Assembly: GCF_006540085.1 (NCBI RefSeq)
Contig: NZ_BJOG01000004.1
Coordinates: 496,001 to 560,000 of the forward strand
Direction of reading: 5' to 3'
Length of the DNA stretch: 64,000 bases
Source: Microbacterium oxydans
GTDB taxonomy: Bacteria > Actinomycetota > Actinomycetes > Actinomycetales > Microbacteriaceae
Both the position numbers and the translations under genes were made by a program. How positions within the stretch are numbered: the stretch's first letter is position 1; each line of letters begins with the position of its first letter. Positions 1 to 9,540 of this stretch are shown here, piece after piece. The notes beneath the pieces were generated by a model. That model ran no database searches and was not told where the DNA came from. It saw only the letters and a program-made list of their open reading frames with translations.

Positions 1-50
1 CATCCTCGGCGATCGCTGACCCGCAGATCCGGTCGAGAGACACGATCTGT

Positions 51-56
51 TAGACT
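51..56 (+). promoter_or_regulatory. Candidate -10 box for rpsD
   Basis: The hexamer TAGACT fits the actinobacterial TANNNT -10 pattern and lies 145 nt before the rpsD start. The same hexamer precedes pyrR and the small gene at 34905. No convincing -35 box is visible 17-18 nt upstream. It would give a leader of roughly 140 nt. Bases 1-19 end in a TGA and may be the tail of an upstream gene, too short to identify. Confidence 0.45.
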
Positions 57-140
57 TGAGCGGCTCGAAACCGAGTTTTCGGGCATCTCCTCGTTCACAC
101 CACACCTTGCTGGCGCCCCGGCGTGCGCTCCAAGGCAGAA

Positions 141-177
141 CGCGGACGATACGTCCGCGAGTCGCGAAAGCCGCGAC
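141..177 (+). promoter_or_regulatory. Two tandem hairpins in the rpsD leader
   Basis: Two perfect hairpins follow each other just upstream of the rpsD ribosome-binding site: CGCGGACG/CGTCCGCG with an ATA loop (141-159) and GTCGCG/CGCGAC with an AAAGC loop (161-177). A third small stem, CTCG/CGAG, lies near 64-75. S4 is known to repress its own mRNA through leader structures in E. coli and B. subtilis. A similar role here is inference from position and structure only. Confidence 0.5.
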
Positions 178-200
178 CGCGTCATCGGAAGGAACGCTTC

Positions 201-830
201 GTGACCACGAAGTCCCAGGACCGCCGCAAGGTGCGTCTCAGCCGCGCCCTCGGCGTCGCACTCACCCCGAAGGCCGCCCGCTACCTCGAGAAGCGCCCGT
301 ACGCTCCGGGTGAGCACGGCCGCACCAAGCGCAAGGCAGACAGCGACTACGCCGTCCGTCTGCGCGAGAAGCAGCGTCTGCGTGAGCAGTACGGCATCCG
401 CGAGAAGCAGATGCGCAACACGTTCAACGAGGCTCGTCGTCAGGACGGCCTGACCGGTGAGAACCTGGTCGAGCTTCTCGAGATGCGTCTCGACGCTCTC
501 GTCGTGCGTTCGGGCTTCGCCCGCACCACCGCGCAGGCTCGCCAGCTCGTCGTGCACCGTCACATCCTGGTCGACGGCCAGCTCGTCGACCGCCCGTCGT
601 TCCGCGTGAAGCCGGGTCAGCTTATCCACGTCAAGCCCAAGAGCGAGGGCACCGAGCCCTTCCAGGTGGCAGCAGCCGGCGGTCACGCCGAGGTCCTGCC
701 CCCCGTTCCCGGCTACCTCGAGGTCGAGCTCGACAAGCTCCAGGCACGTCTGGTCCGTCGCCCGAAGCGCGCTGAGGTCCCCGTGACCTGCGAAGTGCAG
801 CTCGTCGTCGAGTACTACGCGGCTCGCTGA
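201..830 (+). CDS. rpsD: 30S ribosomal protein S4
   Basis: This 209-residue protein is a primary 16S rRNA-binding protein that nucleates assembly of the 30S subunit body. The N-terminal region (about 1-95) carries the S4 signature of a basic segment followed by RPYAPGEHG, and the S4 RNA-binding domain (about 98-160) includes RLDALVVRSGFARTTAQARQ. There are no CxxC zinc motifs, so it is the zinc-free type. The start is GTG at 201, chosen because it follows a GGAAGGA ribosome-binding site and gives the family's usual length; the reading frame stays open upstream to 123 but that extension looks non-coding. It stands alone as a transcription unit: its own promoter and structured leader lie upstream and a strong hairpin terminator follows. 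Confidence 0.96.
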   Translation: MTTKSQDRRKVRLSRALGVALTPKAARYLEKRPYAPGEHGRTKRKADSDYAVRLREKQRLREQYGIREKQMRNTFNEARRQDGLTGENLVELLEMRLDALVVRSGFARTTAQARQLVVHRHILVDGQLVDRPSFRVKPGQLIHVKPKSEGTEPFQVAAAGGHAEVLPPVPGYLEVELDKLQARLVRRPKRAEVPVTCEVQLVVEYYAAR

Positions 831-843
831 TACACCGCATACA

Positions 844-883
844 CGAGAGGCGTCGGGGAAACCCGACGCCTCTCGTCGTTTTT
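844..883 (+). terminator. Rho-independent terminator of rpsD
   Basis: A perfect 14-bp stem, CGAGAGGCGTCGGG (844-857) with CCCGACGCCTCTCG (862-875), closes a GAAA tetraloop and is followed by TCGTTTTT. It lies 14 nt after the rpsD stop codon and is the strongest canonical terminator in the window. Confidence 0.92.
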
Positions 884-886
884 GCA

Positions 887-892
887 TACGAT
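887..892 (+). promoter_or_regulatory. Candidate -10 box for the 935 gene and alaS
   Basis: TACGAT lies directly after the rpsD terminator and 42 nt before the start of the small membrane gene, so it would restart transcription for the alaS-aro cluster. No clear -35 box is visible. Confidence 0.35.
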
Positions 893-934
893 GGGATCAC
901 CGCGCCTTCGCGGCTCAGAGGCAAGGATGGCGTC

Positions 935-1123
935 ATGAAGAAGTTGCAGTGGTTCCTGATCGGAGTGATCGGCGGCTTCGTCGCGGCCCATTTCATGAAC
1001 AAGGACCCGCGGGGTCGTGACATCCTCGCCGAGGTCGATGCCCGCATCAACGGCTTCACCTCCCTGATCGGCGACGCCTACCGCGCCGAAGACGCTCGGC
1101 TTGCAGAGCCCGAACAGAACTGA
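935..1123 (+). CDS. Small single-pass membrane protein, unknown function
   Basis: A 62-residue protein with an N-terminal hydrophobic segment (about residues 5-20, starting after KKLQW) followed by a charged, mainly helical cytoplasmic-type tail rich in Asp, Glu, Arg and Ala. The ATG is preceded by a GCAAGG element; a second ATG at 927 is in another frame and stops at once. Small membrane proteins at this place between rpsD and alaS are common in Actinomycetota and are annotated as hypothetical. Function is unknown. It may share a transcript with alaS, 75 nt downstream. Confidence 0.7.
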   Translation: MKKLQWFLIGVIGGFVAAHFMNKDPRGRDILAEVDARINGFTSLIGDAYRAEDARLAEPEQN

Positions 1124-1198
1124 CACCTCCTGCGCGCCTCGCGCAGCATCGCTCAACGCGACCATCCCTCCACGCGACCTAGGACACCTGGCACCCCT

Positions 1199-3859
1199 AT
1201 GAAAACTGCGGAAATCGCGCAGCGTTACCTCGACTTCTTCGAGGAGAACGACCACCTCATCGTCCCCTCCGCCTCTCTGGTCAGCGACGATCCTTCCCTG
1301 CTGTTCACGGTCGCCGGAATGGTGCCGATGATCCCGTACCTCACCGGGGTCGTGCCCGCTCCGCACCCGCGCATCGCGGACGTGCAGAAGTGCATCCGCA
1401 CCAACGACATCGAAGAGGTGGGCCGCACCGCCCGTCACGGCACGTTCTTCCAGATGCTGGGCAACTGGTCCTTCGGCGACTACTTCAAGGAAGGCGCGAT
1501 CCGTTACGCCTGGGAGCTGCTGACCAGCGCGGAGTCCGACGGCGGTCTCGGCTTCGACGAGAAGGACCTCTGGGTCACGGTCTACGAGACCGACGACGAG
1601 GCCGAAGCGATCTGGCGCGACATCATCGGGCTCAAGCCCGAGCGCATCCAGCGTCTCGGCCGCGCGGACAACTACTGGAACACCGGTCAGCCGGGCCCGG
1701 GTGGCCCCGACTCGGAGATCTTCTTCGATCGTGGCCCCGCTTACGGCAAGGACGGCGGCCCCGCCGTCGACGACTCGCGGTTCCTGGAGATCTGGAACCT
1801 CGTGTTCATGCAGGACTTCATCGAGAACATCCGCGGCAAGACCGAGTTCGACATCGTCGGTGAGCTCCCGATGAAGAACATCGACACCGGGATGGGCCTC
1901 GAGCGCGTCGCCTTCCTCAAGCAGGGCGTCGACAACATGTACGAGTCCGACCAGGTGCGGCCCGTGCTCGATCGTGCCGTCGAACTCTCCGGACGGCCCT
2001 ATGGCGTGCAGCATGAGGACGACGTGCGGTTCCGCGTCGTCGCCGACCACGTCCGGTCCTCGCTCATGCTCCTCTCCGACGGAGTCCGCCCCTCCAACGA
2101 GGGGCGCGGATACATCCTCCGCCGTCTGATGCGCCGCACGGTCCGTTCGATGCGGCTGCTCGGCGTCGACGAGCCGGTCTTCCCCGAGCTCTTCGCCGCG
2201 TCGCGCGACGTGATGAAGACCACCTACCCCGAGCTCGAGAAGGACTGGCCGGTGCTCTCGGCGTCGGCGTTCGCCGAGGAGGAGACGTTCCGTCGCACCC
2301 TCGTCGCCGGCTCCACGATCCTCGACCTCGCGCTCGACGAGACCAGGAAGGGCGGCGGGAAGACGCTGAGCGGGCCGGAGGCGTTCCTTCTGCACGACAC
2401 CTACGGTTTCCCCATCGACCTCACGCTCGAGGTCGCCGAGGAGGCGGGGCTGGACGTCGACCGTGCCGCCTTCGACAATCTCATGCAGGAGCAGCGTCAG
2501 CGCGCCAAGGACGACGCCCGCAATCGCAAGCGGCAGCTCGCCGATGTGTCGGTCTACCGTGAACTGCGCGCCCTGGGCGAGACCGGATTCGACGGGTACA
2601 CGGCGCTCGAGGTCGAGTCGCGTGTGCTCGGACTCCTCGTCGACGGCGTTCCGGTGCGCAGCGCCGCCGAGGGTCAGATCGCCGAGGTCGTGCTGGCCGA
2701 GACGACGCTGTATGCAGAGTCCGGCGGTCAGGTCGCTGACAAGGGCACGATCGTTGGCCCGGGCTACGTCCTCGAAGTGCTGGATGTGCAGAAGCCGGTT
2801 CCCGGTCTGATCAGCCACACCGTCGAGGTCACGCGCGGAAGCGTCGCCGTCGACGACATCGCGACCACGGTCGTCGATGCCGCGAACCGCCGTGCCGCCC
2901 GCCAGGCGCACTCGGCGACGCACCTCGTGCACGCCGCGCTCCGCGACACGCTCGGTCCGACGGCGACGCAGGCAGGATCGTTGAACCGCGCCGGCTACAT
3001 GCGCTTCGACTTCGCGTGGTCGCAGGCGCTCTCGGCAGACACCCGAAGCGAGATCGAGGAGATCACGAACCGCGCGGTGCAGGACTCGCTCGAAGTGACC
3101 ACGCGCATCGTCTCGCTCGACGAGGCCAAGGAAGCCGGGGCCATGGCCCTGTTCGGCGAGAAGTACGGCGACGTGGTGCGCATGGTCGACATCGGCGGCC
3201 CGTGGTCCCGCGAGCTGTGCGCGGGTACGCACGTGAGCACGAGTGCCGAGATCGGACTGGTGAGCCTGGTCGGCGAGTCGTCGGTCGGGGCATCGAACCG
3301 CCGTATCGAGGCGCTCGTCGGCGCCGATGCCTTCCGCGAGCTCGCCGCTGAGCGTGCCATCGTGTCGCAGCTCACCAGTTCGTTGAAGACTCCTCGCGAG
3401 CAGCTGCCCGAGCGTATCGCCGATCTGACCGCGAGCCTCAAGGCGGCGGAGAAGCGCATCGCGCAGTTCGAGGCGAAGGAGCGGGCGGGTCAGGTCCCGT
3501 CGATCGTCGAGGCTGCGACGCGCGTCGGAGAGTTCCGTCTGGCTGCGCAGAACCTCGGTGACGTGGCTTCTGCGGATGACGTGCGCGATCTCGTCAACGG
3601 TGTCCGTGATCGGCTCGGTTCTGAGGCGGCTGTCGTGGCACTGGGCGCCGTGGTCAACGGACGCCCGGTCGTGGTCGTCGCCACCAACGAGGCGGCGCGG
3701 TCGGCCGGCGCGAAGGCCGGCGCGCTGGCGAAGCGCGCAGCCGGCGTGCTCGGCGGCGGCGGCGGCGGACGAGACGACGTCGCACAGGGCGGTGGAGCGG
3801 ATGTCGCCGCACTCCCCGCGGCGCTCGACGCCATCTCCCAGGAGCTGCACAGCGCGTGA
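1199..3859 (+). CDS. alaS: Alanine--tRNA ligase
   Basis: This 886-residue class II synthetase charges tRNA-Ala and hydrolyses mischarged Ser/Gly-tRNA-Ala. The aminoacylation core occupies about 1-440 and includes GTFFQMLGNWSFGDYFKEG and the motif 3 region GRGYILRRLMRR. The editing domain (about 550-720) has the zinc-binding HSATHL and CAGTHV elements. The C-terminal part (about 720-886) is a coiled coil followed by the DHHA1-type domain with the glycine-rich VLGGGGGGR segment. Length is normal for the family. No good Shine-Dalgarno sequence precedes the ATG at 1199, but the N-terminus MKTAEIAQRYLDFF fits family alignments. The last four bases overlap the ruvX start (GTGA), so the two are translationally coupled. 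Confidence 0.97.
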   Translation: MKTAEIAQRYLDFFEENDHLIVPSASLVSDDPSLLFTVAGMVPMIPYLTGVVPAPHPRIADVQKCIRTNDIEEVGRTARHGTFFQMLGNWSFGDYFKEGAIRYAWELLTSAESDGGLGFDEKDLWVTVYETDDEAEAIWRDIIGLKPERIQRLGRADNYWNTGQPGPGGPDSEIFFDRGPAYGKDGGPAVDDSRFLEIWNLVFMQDFIENIRGKTEFDIVGELPMKNIDTGMGLERVAFLKQGVDNMYESDQVRPVLDRAVELSGRPYGVQHEDDVRFRVVADHVRSSLMLLSDGVRPSNEGRGYILRRLMRRTVRSMRLLGVDEPVFPELFAASRDVMKTTYPELEKDWPVLSASAFAEEETFRRTLVAGSTILDLALDETRKGGGKTLSGPEAFLLHDTYGFPIDLTLEVAEEAGLDVDRAAFDNLMQEQRQRAKDDARNRKRQLADVSVYRELRALGETGFDGYTALEVESRVLGLLVDGVPVRSAAEGQIAEVVLAETTLYAESGGQVADKGTIVGPGYVLEVLDVQKPVPGLISHTVEVTRGSVAVDDIATTVVDAANRRAARQAHSATHLVHAALRDTLGPTATQAGSLNRAGYMRFDFAWSQALSADTRSEIEEITNRAVQDSLEVTTRIVSLDEAKEAGAMALFGEKYGDVVRMVDIGGPWSRELCAGTHVSTSAEIGLVSLVGESSVGASNRRIEALVGADAFRELAAERAIVSQLTSSLKTPREQLPERIADLTASLKAAEKRIAQFEAKERAGQVPSIVEAATRVGEFRLAAQNLGDVASADDVRDLVNGVRDRLGSEAAVVALGAVVNGRPVVVVATNEAARSAGAKAGALAKRAAGVLGGGGGGRDDVAQGGGADVAALPAALDAISQELHSA

Positions 3860-4329
3860 GCGGGTTCCGTCGCGGAGTGCGTCTCGGCATCGACGTGGGA
3901 AGAGCGAGGGTCGGTGTCGCGCGCTCCGATCCCGACGGGATGCTCGCGGTGCCGGTGGAGACCGTGCCGCGGGATGACGCCTCGATCGACCGCATCGTCC
4001 AGATCGCACAGGAGTACGACCTGTTGGAGTTCGTCGTCGGATTGCCAGTGAACATGCAGGGAACGGACACCCCCTCGACGACGGATGCCCGCGAGTTCGC
4101 GGCCGCGCTCCAGGTGCGCAGTGGGCTCCCGGTGCGGCTCGTGGACGAACGGCTGAGCACCGTGACCGCCCACGCGGCATTGCGCAGTTCCGGGAGATCT
4201 CAGAAGAAGTCTCGTAGCATTGTGGATCAGGTCGCCGCCGTGGTGCTTCTGCAGCAGGCGATCGACATGGAGAAGAGCACCGGAAACCCGGCCGGTGCCA
4301 CCATCTCGCCTGACGAGGAGCACGCCTGA
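3856..4329 (+). CDS. ruvX: Putative pre-16S rRNA nuclease / Holliday junction resolvase YqgF
   Basis: A 157-residue RNase H-fold protein of the YqgF/RuvX family. The acidic active-site residues appear in GIDVGRARVGVARSDP near the N-terminus, in VDERLST in the middle and in SIVDQVAA near the C-terminus; the GLPVNMQGT segment is also typical. The family matures the 16S rRNA 5' end in E. coli and has been assayed as a junction resolvase in mycobacteria. The GTG start overlaps the alaS stop by four bases, and mltG begins two bases after this gene ends. The alaS-ruvX-mltG order is widely conserved in Actinomycetota. Confidence 0.93.
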   Translation: MSGFRRGVRLGIDVGRARVGVARSDPDGMLAVPVETVPRDDASIDRIVQIAQEYDLLEFVVGLPVNMQGTDTPSTTDAREFAAALQVRSGLPVRLVDERLSTVTAHAALRSSGRSQKKSRSIVDQVAAVVLLQQAIDMEKSTGNPAGATISPDEEHA

Positions 4330-4331
4330 CG

Positions 4332-5843
4332 ATGTCTGAACGTGACAGCGCCACACCCGAGCCCGACACCGATGCCCGGCTGGGGGACCTGTTCGAGAAT
4401 CTGCCCGAACCGACGAGACAGATTCCGACCGTGGACGACAGCGCGCCTGCTCCCGGATCGCGACGTGCCGCGAGGGAAGCGGCCTCGGGGGAGGGGACGG
4501 CCACACCGGCCCGCGGCACCGCCGGCCCGGCGGCGCAGCCTTCGAGCGCGCCGGTGCGAGCCTCTGCCGATGACGCCGTCGGCGCGGACGCGTCGGCACC
4601 GTCTCCGATTCCGGTGCGGGCCTCTGCTGACGCGGCTGACGCGACGACACGGGCACAAGCCGAGGCCGTCCCGGCGTCGGCTCCCGTCGCCGATGCAGCG
4701 GGGCCCGCGATCGGCGGTGGCCTCGACGCCCTCTTCGTCCCCCACGATGAGAACGTCGATGCGAAGCCCAAGAAGAAGAAGCGGCGGAAGGGCTGCTTGA
4801 TCGCGCTCGTGATCGTTCTCGCGATCTTCGGTGGGATCGCCGCCGGCGGCGCGTGGGTGTGGAACACCTACGGCGACAAGATCAGTGATGCGATGGGGTG
4901 GGGCGAGTCGAAGGATTGGGAGCCCGGGCTGGCCAACGGCGAAGCCCTCGTCACCATCAAGCAGGGGGACACCGGGGGGCCTGTGTCCACCGCCCTCTAT
5001 GAAGCCGGTGTGACGAAGACCGAAGACGTCTTCTACGACTACATCGTCGACGAGAACCTCGCCGTGACCTTCTATCCGGGCGTGTACCGCCTACAGAAGA
5101 AGATGACGGCAGAAGCCGCCCTGGCGGCGCTGAAGGACGATGGCAACAAGATGGCCAACGCCGTCTCCGTCTCCGAGGGCGGGACGATCGTCTCGTCGCT
5201 CCCCGGTATGGCTGAGACGCTCGGTCTTCCGCTGGCCGACTTCGAAGCGGCGGTTCAGGATCCTTCGGCGTACGGAGTGGACGCACCGAGTCTGGAAGGC
5301 TGGCTGTTCCCCGCGGTGTACGAGTTCGACCCGGGAGTCACGGCGCCGCAGGTGATCCAGCGCATGGTGGACCGCACGCGGGAATCGCTCGACGCGGCAG
5401 GCGTGCCCGCCGCCGATGCGGAGCGGATCCTCACGATCGCGTCGATCATCCAGCGCGAAGGCCGGCTCGACGACTTCGCGAAGGTGTCGAGGGTCATCCA
5501 GAACCGTCTCGACATCGACATGAAGCTGCAGATGGACTCGACGGCGCAGTACGGGTACGGCTCGCTGCATGAGGGGGTCGTCTCGAGCTCCAAGGAAGCT
5601 CTGGAGGACGACAACGACTGGAACACCTATGTGCGCACCGGTCTGCCGCTCACGCCCATCGCCAGCCCGAGCGATGCCGCCATCAAGGCCGCGATGGCGC
5701 CCGCCGACGGCCCGTGGCTGTACTTCGTCACGATCAACCTGGCGACGGGGGAGACGCAGTTCTCCGAGACGATGGCCGAGCACGAGCAGGGCATCGAGAA
5801 ATGGCGCGAGTGGTGCCGGGCGAACCCCGACGCCGGTTGTTGA
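4332..5843 (+). CDS. mltG: Endolytic murein transglycosylase MltG
   Basis: A 503-residue membrane-anchored enzyme that cuts nascent peptidoglycan strands. The first 150 residues form a low-complexity Ala/Pro/Asp-rich cytoplasmic region ending in a basic stretch (KPKKKKRRKG). One transmembrane helix follows at about 155-178, and the extracellular YceG domain at about 200-495. The catalytic glutamate is Glu376 in SIIQREG. The long disordered N-terminus is common in Actinomycetota and may bind division or elongation partners (inference). The gene starts two bases after ruvX and is followed after four bases by aroE. Confidence 0.94.
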   Translation: MSERDSATPEPDTDARLGDLFENLPEPTRQIPTVDDSAPAPGSRRAAREAASGEGTATPARGTAGPAAQPSSAPVRASADDAVGADASAPSPIPVRASADAADATTRAQAEAVPASAPVADAAGPAIGGGLDALFVPHDENVDAKPKKKKRRKGCLIALVIVLAIFGGIAAGGAWVWNTYGDKISDAMGWGESKDWEPGLANGEALVTIKQGDTGGPVSTALYEAGVTKTEDVFYDYIVDENLAVTFYPGVYRLQKKMTAEAALAALKDDGNKMANAVSVSEGGTIVSSLPGMAETLGLPLADFEAAVQDPSAYGVDAPSLEGWLFPAVYEFDPGVTAPQVIQRMVDRTRESLDAAGVPAADAERILTIASIIQREGRLDDFAKVSRVIQNRLDIDMKLQMDSTAQYGYGSLHEGVVSSSKEALEDDNDWNTYVRTGLPLTPIASPSDAAIKAAMAPADGPWLYFVTINLATGETQFSETMAEHEQGIEKWREWCRANPDAGC

Positions 5844-5847
5844 GCCG

Positions 5848-6660
5848 GTGACGCGCTCTCGTCTGGCGGTCTGGGGCGATCCCATCGGGCATTCCAAGTC
5901 GCCTGCGCTCCATGCCGCTGCATATCGCGTGCTCGGACTCGACTGGGTCTATGGCCGGCGTCAAGTCGCCGCTGAGGAGTTCGAGCCGGCACTCGCGGGG
6001 CTGGACGACACGTGGCGCGGCCTCTCGCTGACCATGCCCCTGAAGGAGGCGGCGTTCCGTGCGGCGGTGACGGTCGATCGTCACGCAGAGCTGACCGGAG
6101 CGGTCAACACGCTCCTGTTGGGGGAGCATCTCGCCGGTTTCAACACCGATGTGGGTGGCATCGTCGACGCTCTCACGGAGGCCGACGTGCCCGAGGCGGG
6201 GCAGGTGCGCATCCTCGGCGCGGGAGCCACGGCGTCGTCCGCACTCGTCGCCGCCTCCGAGCTCGGCGCCGTGCGTGTCGACGTCCGAGCGCGGCGCCCC
6301 GAAGCCGCTGCCGCACTCGTGGAACTCGGTGAACGGCTCGGAGTGATCGTCGACGTCGACTCCTTCGACGCGCCGCTGACTGACGTGGACCTCACCGTGG
6401 CGACGCTGCCCGGAGGCGCTGAGCTCTCCGCGGATGTCGCCGCAGCACTGGCCGCGTCAGGCGGAGTCCTCTTCGATGTGGCGTACGCACCCTGGCCATC
6501 TGCCCTCGCCGCGCTGTGGGGCGGAGACCGTGCCATCTCCGGACTCGGCATGCTGCTGCACCAGGCCGTGCGCCAGATCCGCATCTTCCGGAACGGAGAT
6601 CCGGCGATCGCGCTGCAGGACGAGGACTCTGTGATCGCCGCCATGCGCGCCGCTCTCTGA
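5848..6660 (+). CDS. aroE: Shikimate dehydrogenase
   Basis: A 270-residue NADP-dependent enzyme that reduces 3-dehydroshikimate to shikimate. The substrate-binding N-domain begins with WGDPIGHSKSPALHA, and the catalytic lysine is in SLTMPLKE. NTDVGG follows, and the nucleotide-binding loop appears as ILGAGATASSA, where the usual NADP-type GxGGxx has become GAGATA. The C-terminal GLGMLLHQAV helix is conserved. The start is GTG at 5848, four bases after the mltG stop; the open frame continuing upstream overlaps mltG and is not coding. It begins the shikimate run aroE-aroC-aroK-aroB-aroQ. In Actinomycetota, aroE in this position commonly follows mltG. Confidence 0.93.
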   Translation: MTRSRLAVWGDPIGHSKSPALHAAAYRVLGLDWVYGRRQVAAEEFEPALAGLDDTWRGLSLTMPLKEAAFRAAVTVDRHAELTGAVNTLLLGEHLAGFNTDVGGIVDALTEADVPEAGQVRILGAGATASSALVAASELGAVRVDVRARRPEAAAALVELGERLGVIVDVDSFDAPLTDVDLTVATLPGGAELSADVAAALAASGGVLFDVAYAPWPSALAALWGGDRAISGLGMLLHQAVRQIRIFRNGDPAIALQDEDSVIAAMRAAL

Positions 6661-6723
6661 GACGGTCGGCGCGGACGACGAAACGCGGCGCGGGGCAGGT
6701 CGAACCCGTGGGAGACTGGAGCA

Positions 6724-7953
6724 ATGCTCCGCGTGCTCACGGCCGGCGAATCGCACGGCCCAGAACTCATCGCCGTCATGGAGGGACTGCCCTCCGGCGT
6801 CCCTGTGTCCTCCGAGGCCATCCAGGCCGATCTGGCTCGGCGCAAGCTGGGCTACGGTCGCGGTTCACGGATGAAGTTCGAGCAGGACGAGCTGACGATC
6901 TCGGGCGGCGTGCGACACGGGAAGAGCCTCGGCAGTCCGATCGCGCTCCGGATCGGCAACACCGAGTGGCCGAAGTGGATCGAGGTCATGAACCCCGAGC
7001 CGGTGGAGCTCACGGACAAGTCCCGTGGCCGCAGCGCACCCCTCACGCGTCCACGTCCTGGTCACGCCGACCTCGTCGGCATGCAGAAGTACGACTTCGA
7101 CGAGGCCCGTCCGATCCTCGAGAGGGCGAGCGCCAGGGAGACCGCCGCACGCGTCGCACTCGGTGCGATCGCCCGGTCATTCCTCGGCGAGCTCGGTATC
7201 CGGCTCGTCAGCCACACGTTGTCGATCGGTCCGGTCCGCGTGCCGGAGGGATCTTCGCTGCCCACACCGGACGACGTGGATGCTCTGGACGCGGATCCGC
7301 TCCGGTGCTTCGACCCGACGACCTCCGCGCTGATGGTCGCTGAGGTGGACGACGCCAAGAAGGACGGCGACACCCTCGGTGGCATCGTCGAGGTCCTCGC
7401 GTACGGGCTGCCGCCCGGACTGGGCTCCCACGTGCACTGGGACCGTCGCCTGGACGCGCGCCTCGCGCAGGCGCTCATGAGCATCCAGGCCATCAAGGGG
7501 GTCGAGGTCGGCGACGGCTTCGAGACCACGCGCCGACGGGGGTCTGCGGCGCACGACGAGCTCTTCGCCACCGCCGAGGGCATCACCCGCGGTTCCGATC
7601 GAGCCGGTGGCACCGAGGGCGGCATGTCGACGGGGACGGTGCTCCGCGTGCGCGCAGGGATGAAGCCGATCGCCACCGTGCCGCATGCGCTGCGGACGAT
7701 CGACATCTCCACCGGAGACGATGCCACCGCCCACCACCAGCGATCCGACGTGTGTGCCGTGCCTGCGGCGGGCGTCGTCGCCGAGGCCATGGTCGCGGTC
7801 GAGCTCGCGAACGCCGTGCTGGAGAAGTTCGGCGGAGACAGCATCCGCGAGACCCGTCGCAACCTTGACGGATACCTGGCTGGCATCCCCGAAGAGCTGC
7901 GCACGACCCCCGCGTCCGAGGCGGCGCTCATCGCGCATGACGAGCGCGGCTGA
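6724..7953 (+). CDS. aroC: Chorismate synthase
   Basis: A 409-residue enzyme that converts 5-enolpyruvylshikimate 3-phosphate to chorismate and needs reduced FMN. Family signatures visible are [11 protein letters not shown] at the N-terminus, [39 protein letters not shown] and the C-terminal [17 protein letters not shown]. An SD-like GGGAGACTGGAG precedes the ATG. The 3' end overlaps aroK by 17 bp. The 63-nt gap after aroE is the only real break in the aro run and could hold a secondary promoter, though none is clear. Confidence 0.97.
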   Translation: MLRVLTAGESHGPELIAVMEGLPSGVPVSSEAIQADLARRKLGYGRGSRMKFEQDELTISGGVRHGKSLGSPIALRIGNTEWPKWIEVMNPEPVELTDKSRGRSAPLTRPRPGHADLVGMQKYDFDEARPILERASARETAARVALGAIARSFLGELGIRLVSHTLSIGPVRVPEGSSLPTPDDVDALDADPLRCFDPTTSALMVAEVDDAKKDGDTLGGIVEVLAYGLPPGLGSHVHWDRRLDARLAQALMSIQAIKGVEVGDGFETTRRRGSAAHDELFATAEGITRGSDRAGGTEGGMSTGTVLRVRAGMKPIATVPHALRTIDISTGDDATAHHQRSDVCAVPAAGVVAEAMVAVELANAVLEKFGGDSIRETRRNLDGYLAGIPEELRTTPASEAALIAHDERG

Positions 7954-8455
7954 TCCGCTGACGCTGGTGCTGGTCGGTCCGATGGCCGCCGGCAAGACCA
8001 GTGTCGGTCGGCGGGTGGCGCGTCGGCTCGGAGTCGACTTCATCGACACCGACAAGCGGATCGTCGCCGCTCACGGTCCGATCTCGGTGATCTTCGAGCA
8101 GCACGGCGAGGAGCACTTCCGCGACCTCGAGCGGGCGGCCGTGGCCGAGGCGCTCTCCGAAGGGGGAGTGATATCGCTCGGCGGAGGCGCGGTGACGAAG
8201 GCCGCGACGCGGGATCTGCTCGCCGAGCATCCGGTGGTGTTCCTGACCGTGAGTCCCGAGGCCGTCGCCGATCGGCTGCGCGGCAGCAGCCGTCCGCTGC
8301 TGGCGGGGGAGGACCCGCTGGAGCGCTGGAAGAAGATCTTCGAGGAGCGTCGAGGGTGGTACGACGAGGTCTCCTCGGCCACCTTCGACACCTCACGTCG
8401 TCCGATGCAGAAGATCGCGGACGACATCGTGGCATGGAGGAGAGAGCAGCGATGA
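7937..8455 (+). CDS. aroK: Shikimate kinase
   Basis: A 172-residue P-loop kinase that phosphorylates shikimate at the 3-hydroxyl. The Walker A loop is GPMAAGKTS (residues 14-22), followed by the shikimate-binding FIDTDKRI and the GGGAV motif; the lid region contains SSRPLL. The ATG at 7937 lies inside the 3' end of aroC in another frame, and the stop overlaps aroB as ATGA, so translation of aroC-aroK-aroB is probably coupled. The start was chosen over upstream in-frame codons because the Walker A spacing and length match the family. Confidence 0.95.
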   Translation: MTSAADPLTLVLVGPMAAGKTSVGRRVARRLGVDFIDTDKRIVAAHGPISVIFEQHGEEHFRDLERAAVAEALSEGGVISLGGGAVTKAATRDLLAEHPVVFLTVSPEAVADRLRGSSRPLLAGEDPLERWKKIFEERRGWYDEVSSATFDTSRRPMQKIADDIVAWRREQR

Positions 8456-9540
8456 GCACGACGACCATCAGCGTCACCGGAGACGACGCCTACGACATCA
8501 CGGTCGGACGGGGGATCCTCGATCGGGTCTCGGCCGCGCTCGCACCGGGGGTGCGCAAGGTGCTCGTCGTGCACCCGCCGACCCTCGCGGCCCGCGCTGC
8601 CGAACTGCGCGACCGCCTCCTCGCCGATGCTGCCGATGGGCCGCGCGAGGTGCTCCTCGCCGAGATCCCCGATGCCGAGCAGGGCAAGCGGATCGAGGTC
8701 GCCGCCTTCTGCTGGCAGGTCATGGGTCAGGCCGACTTCACGCGTTCCGATGCCGTGATCGGCTACGGCGGGGGCTCCGTCACCGACCTCGCCGGCTTCG
8801 TCGCCGCGACCTGGCTCCGCGGCGTGCAGCTCATCCAGGTGCCGACGACCGTTCTCGGACTGGTGGACGCGGCTGTCGGCGGCAAGACAGGTGTCAACAC
8901 GGCCGAGGGCAAGAACCTCGTCGGAGCGTTCTGGGCACCGACGGCTGTGGTCGGCGACCTCGACGAACTCGCCAGCCTGAGCCCGAACGAGGCGACGGCG
9001 GGCTTCGCGGAGGTCGTGAAGGCCGGCTTCATCTGGGCGCCCGAGATCCTCGACATCGTCGAAGCAGATCCCGCACGCGCCGTGGACCCGACGACCGAGG
9101 AGTTCCGTCGTGCCGTCGAGCTCGCGATCCGGATGAAGGCCGAGGTCGTGTCGGACGACTTCCGCGAGGCCGGACTGCGGGAGATCCTCAACTACGGCCA
9201 CACACTCGGCCACGCGATCGAGCACGCGGAGCGCTACCGGTGGCGTCACGGCGCCGCGATCTCGGTCGGCATGCTGTACGCGGCCGAGCTCTCGCGTCTC
9301 GCGGGACGGCTGTCGGACACGGCAGCCGAGCGCCACCGCACCATCCTGGAATCGCTGGGACTTCCGACGTCGTACCGTGCCGGTGCCTGGCCGCAGCTGC
9401 TCGCCACGATGCAGCGCGACAAGAAGAGCCGCGGAGGCATGCTGCGGTTCATCCTGCTCGACGACATCGCGAAGCCGACGGTGCTGCAGGCCCCGGACGA
9501 ATCGCTGATGTTCGCCGCCTACCAGGAGGTGGGCGCGTGA
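8452..9540 (+). CDS. aroB: 3-dehydroquinate synthase
   Basis: A 362-residue NAD- and metal-dependent enzyme that cyclises DAHP to 3-dehydroquinate. Signatures: [21 protein letters not shown] (NAD site), [21 protein letters not shown], and the metal-binding histidines in [13 protein letters not shown] and [10 protein letters not shown]. The ATG at 8452 overlaps the aroK stop. Enzymes earlier than DHQ synthase (DAHP synthase) and later than shikimate kinase (aroA) are not in the window, so the pathway is split. Confidence 0.96.
   Translation: MSTTTISVTGDDAYDITVGRGILDRVSAALAPGVRKVLVVHPPTLAARAAELRDRLLADAADGPREVLLAEIPDAEQGKRIEVAAFCWQVMGQADFTRSDAVIGYGGGSVTDLAGFVAATWLRGVQLIQVPTTVLGLVDAAVGGKTGVNTAEGKNLVGAFWAPTAVVGDLDELASLSPNEATAGFAEVVKAGFIWAPEILDIVEADPARAVDPTTEEFRRAVELAIRMKAEVVSDDFREAGLREILNYGHTLGHAIEHAERYRWRHGAAISVGMLYAAELSRLAGRLSDTAAERHRTILESLGLPTSYRAGAWPQLLATMQRDKKSRGGMLRFILLDDIAKPTVLQAPDESLMFAAYQEVGA

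Noticed and set aside
815..4867. A 1350-codon open frame on the - strand opposite alaS, ruvX and mltG
   Set aside because: It lies antisense to well-supported genes and reads as repetitive Arg/Ala/Asp sequence, a codon-bias shadow of high-GC DNA.
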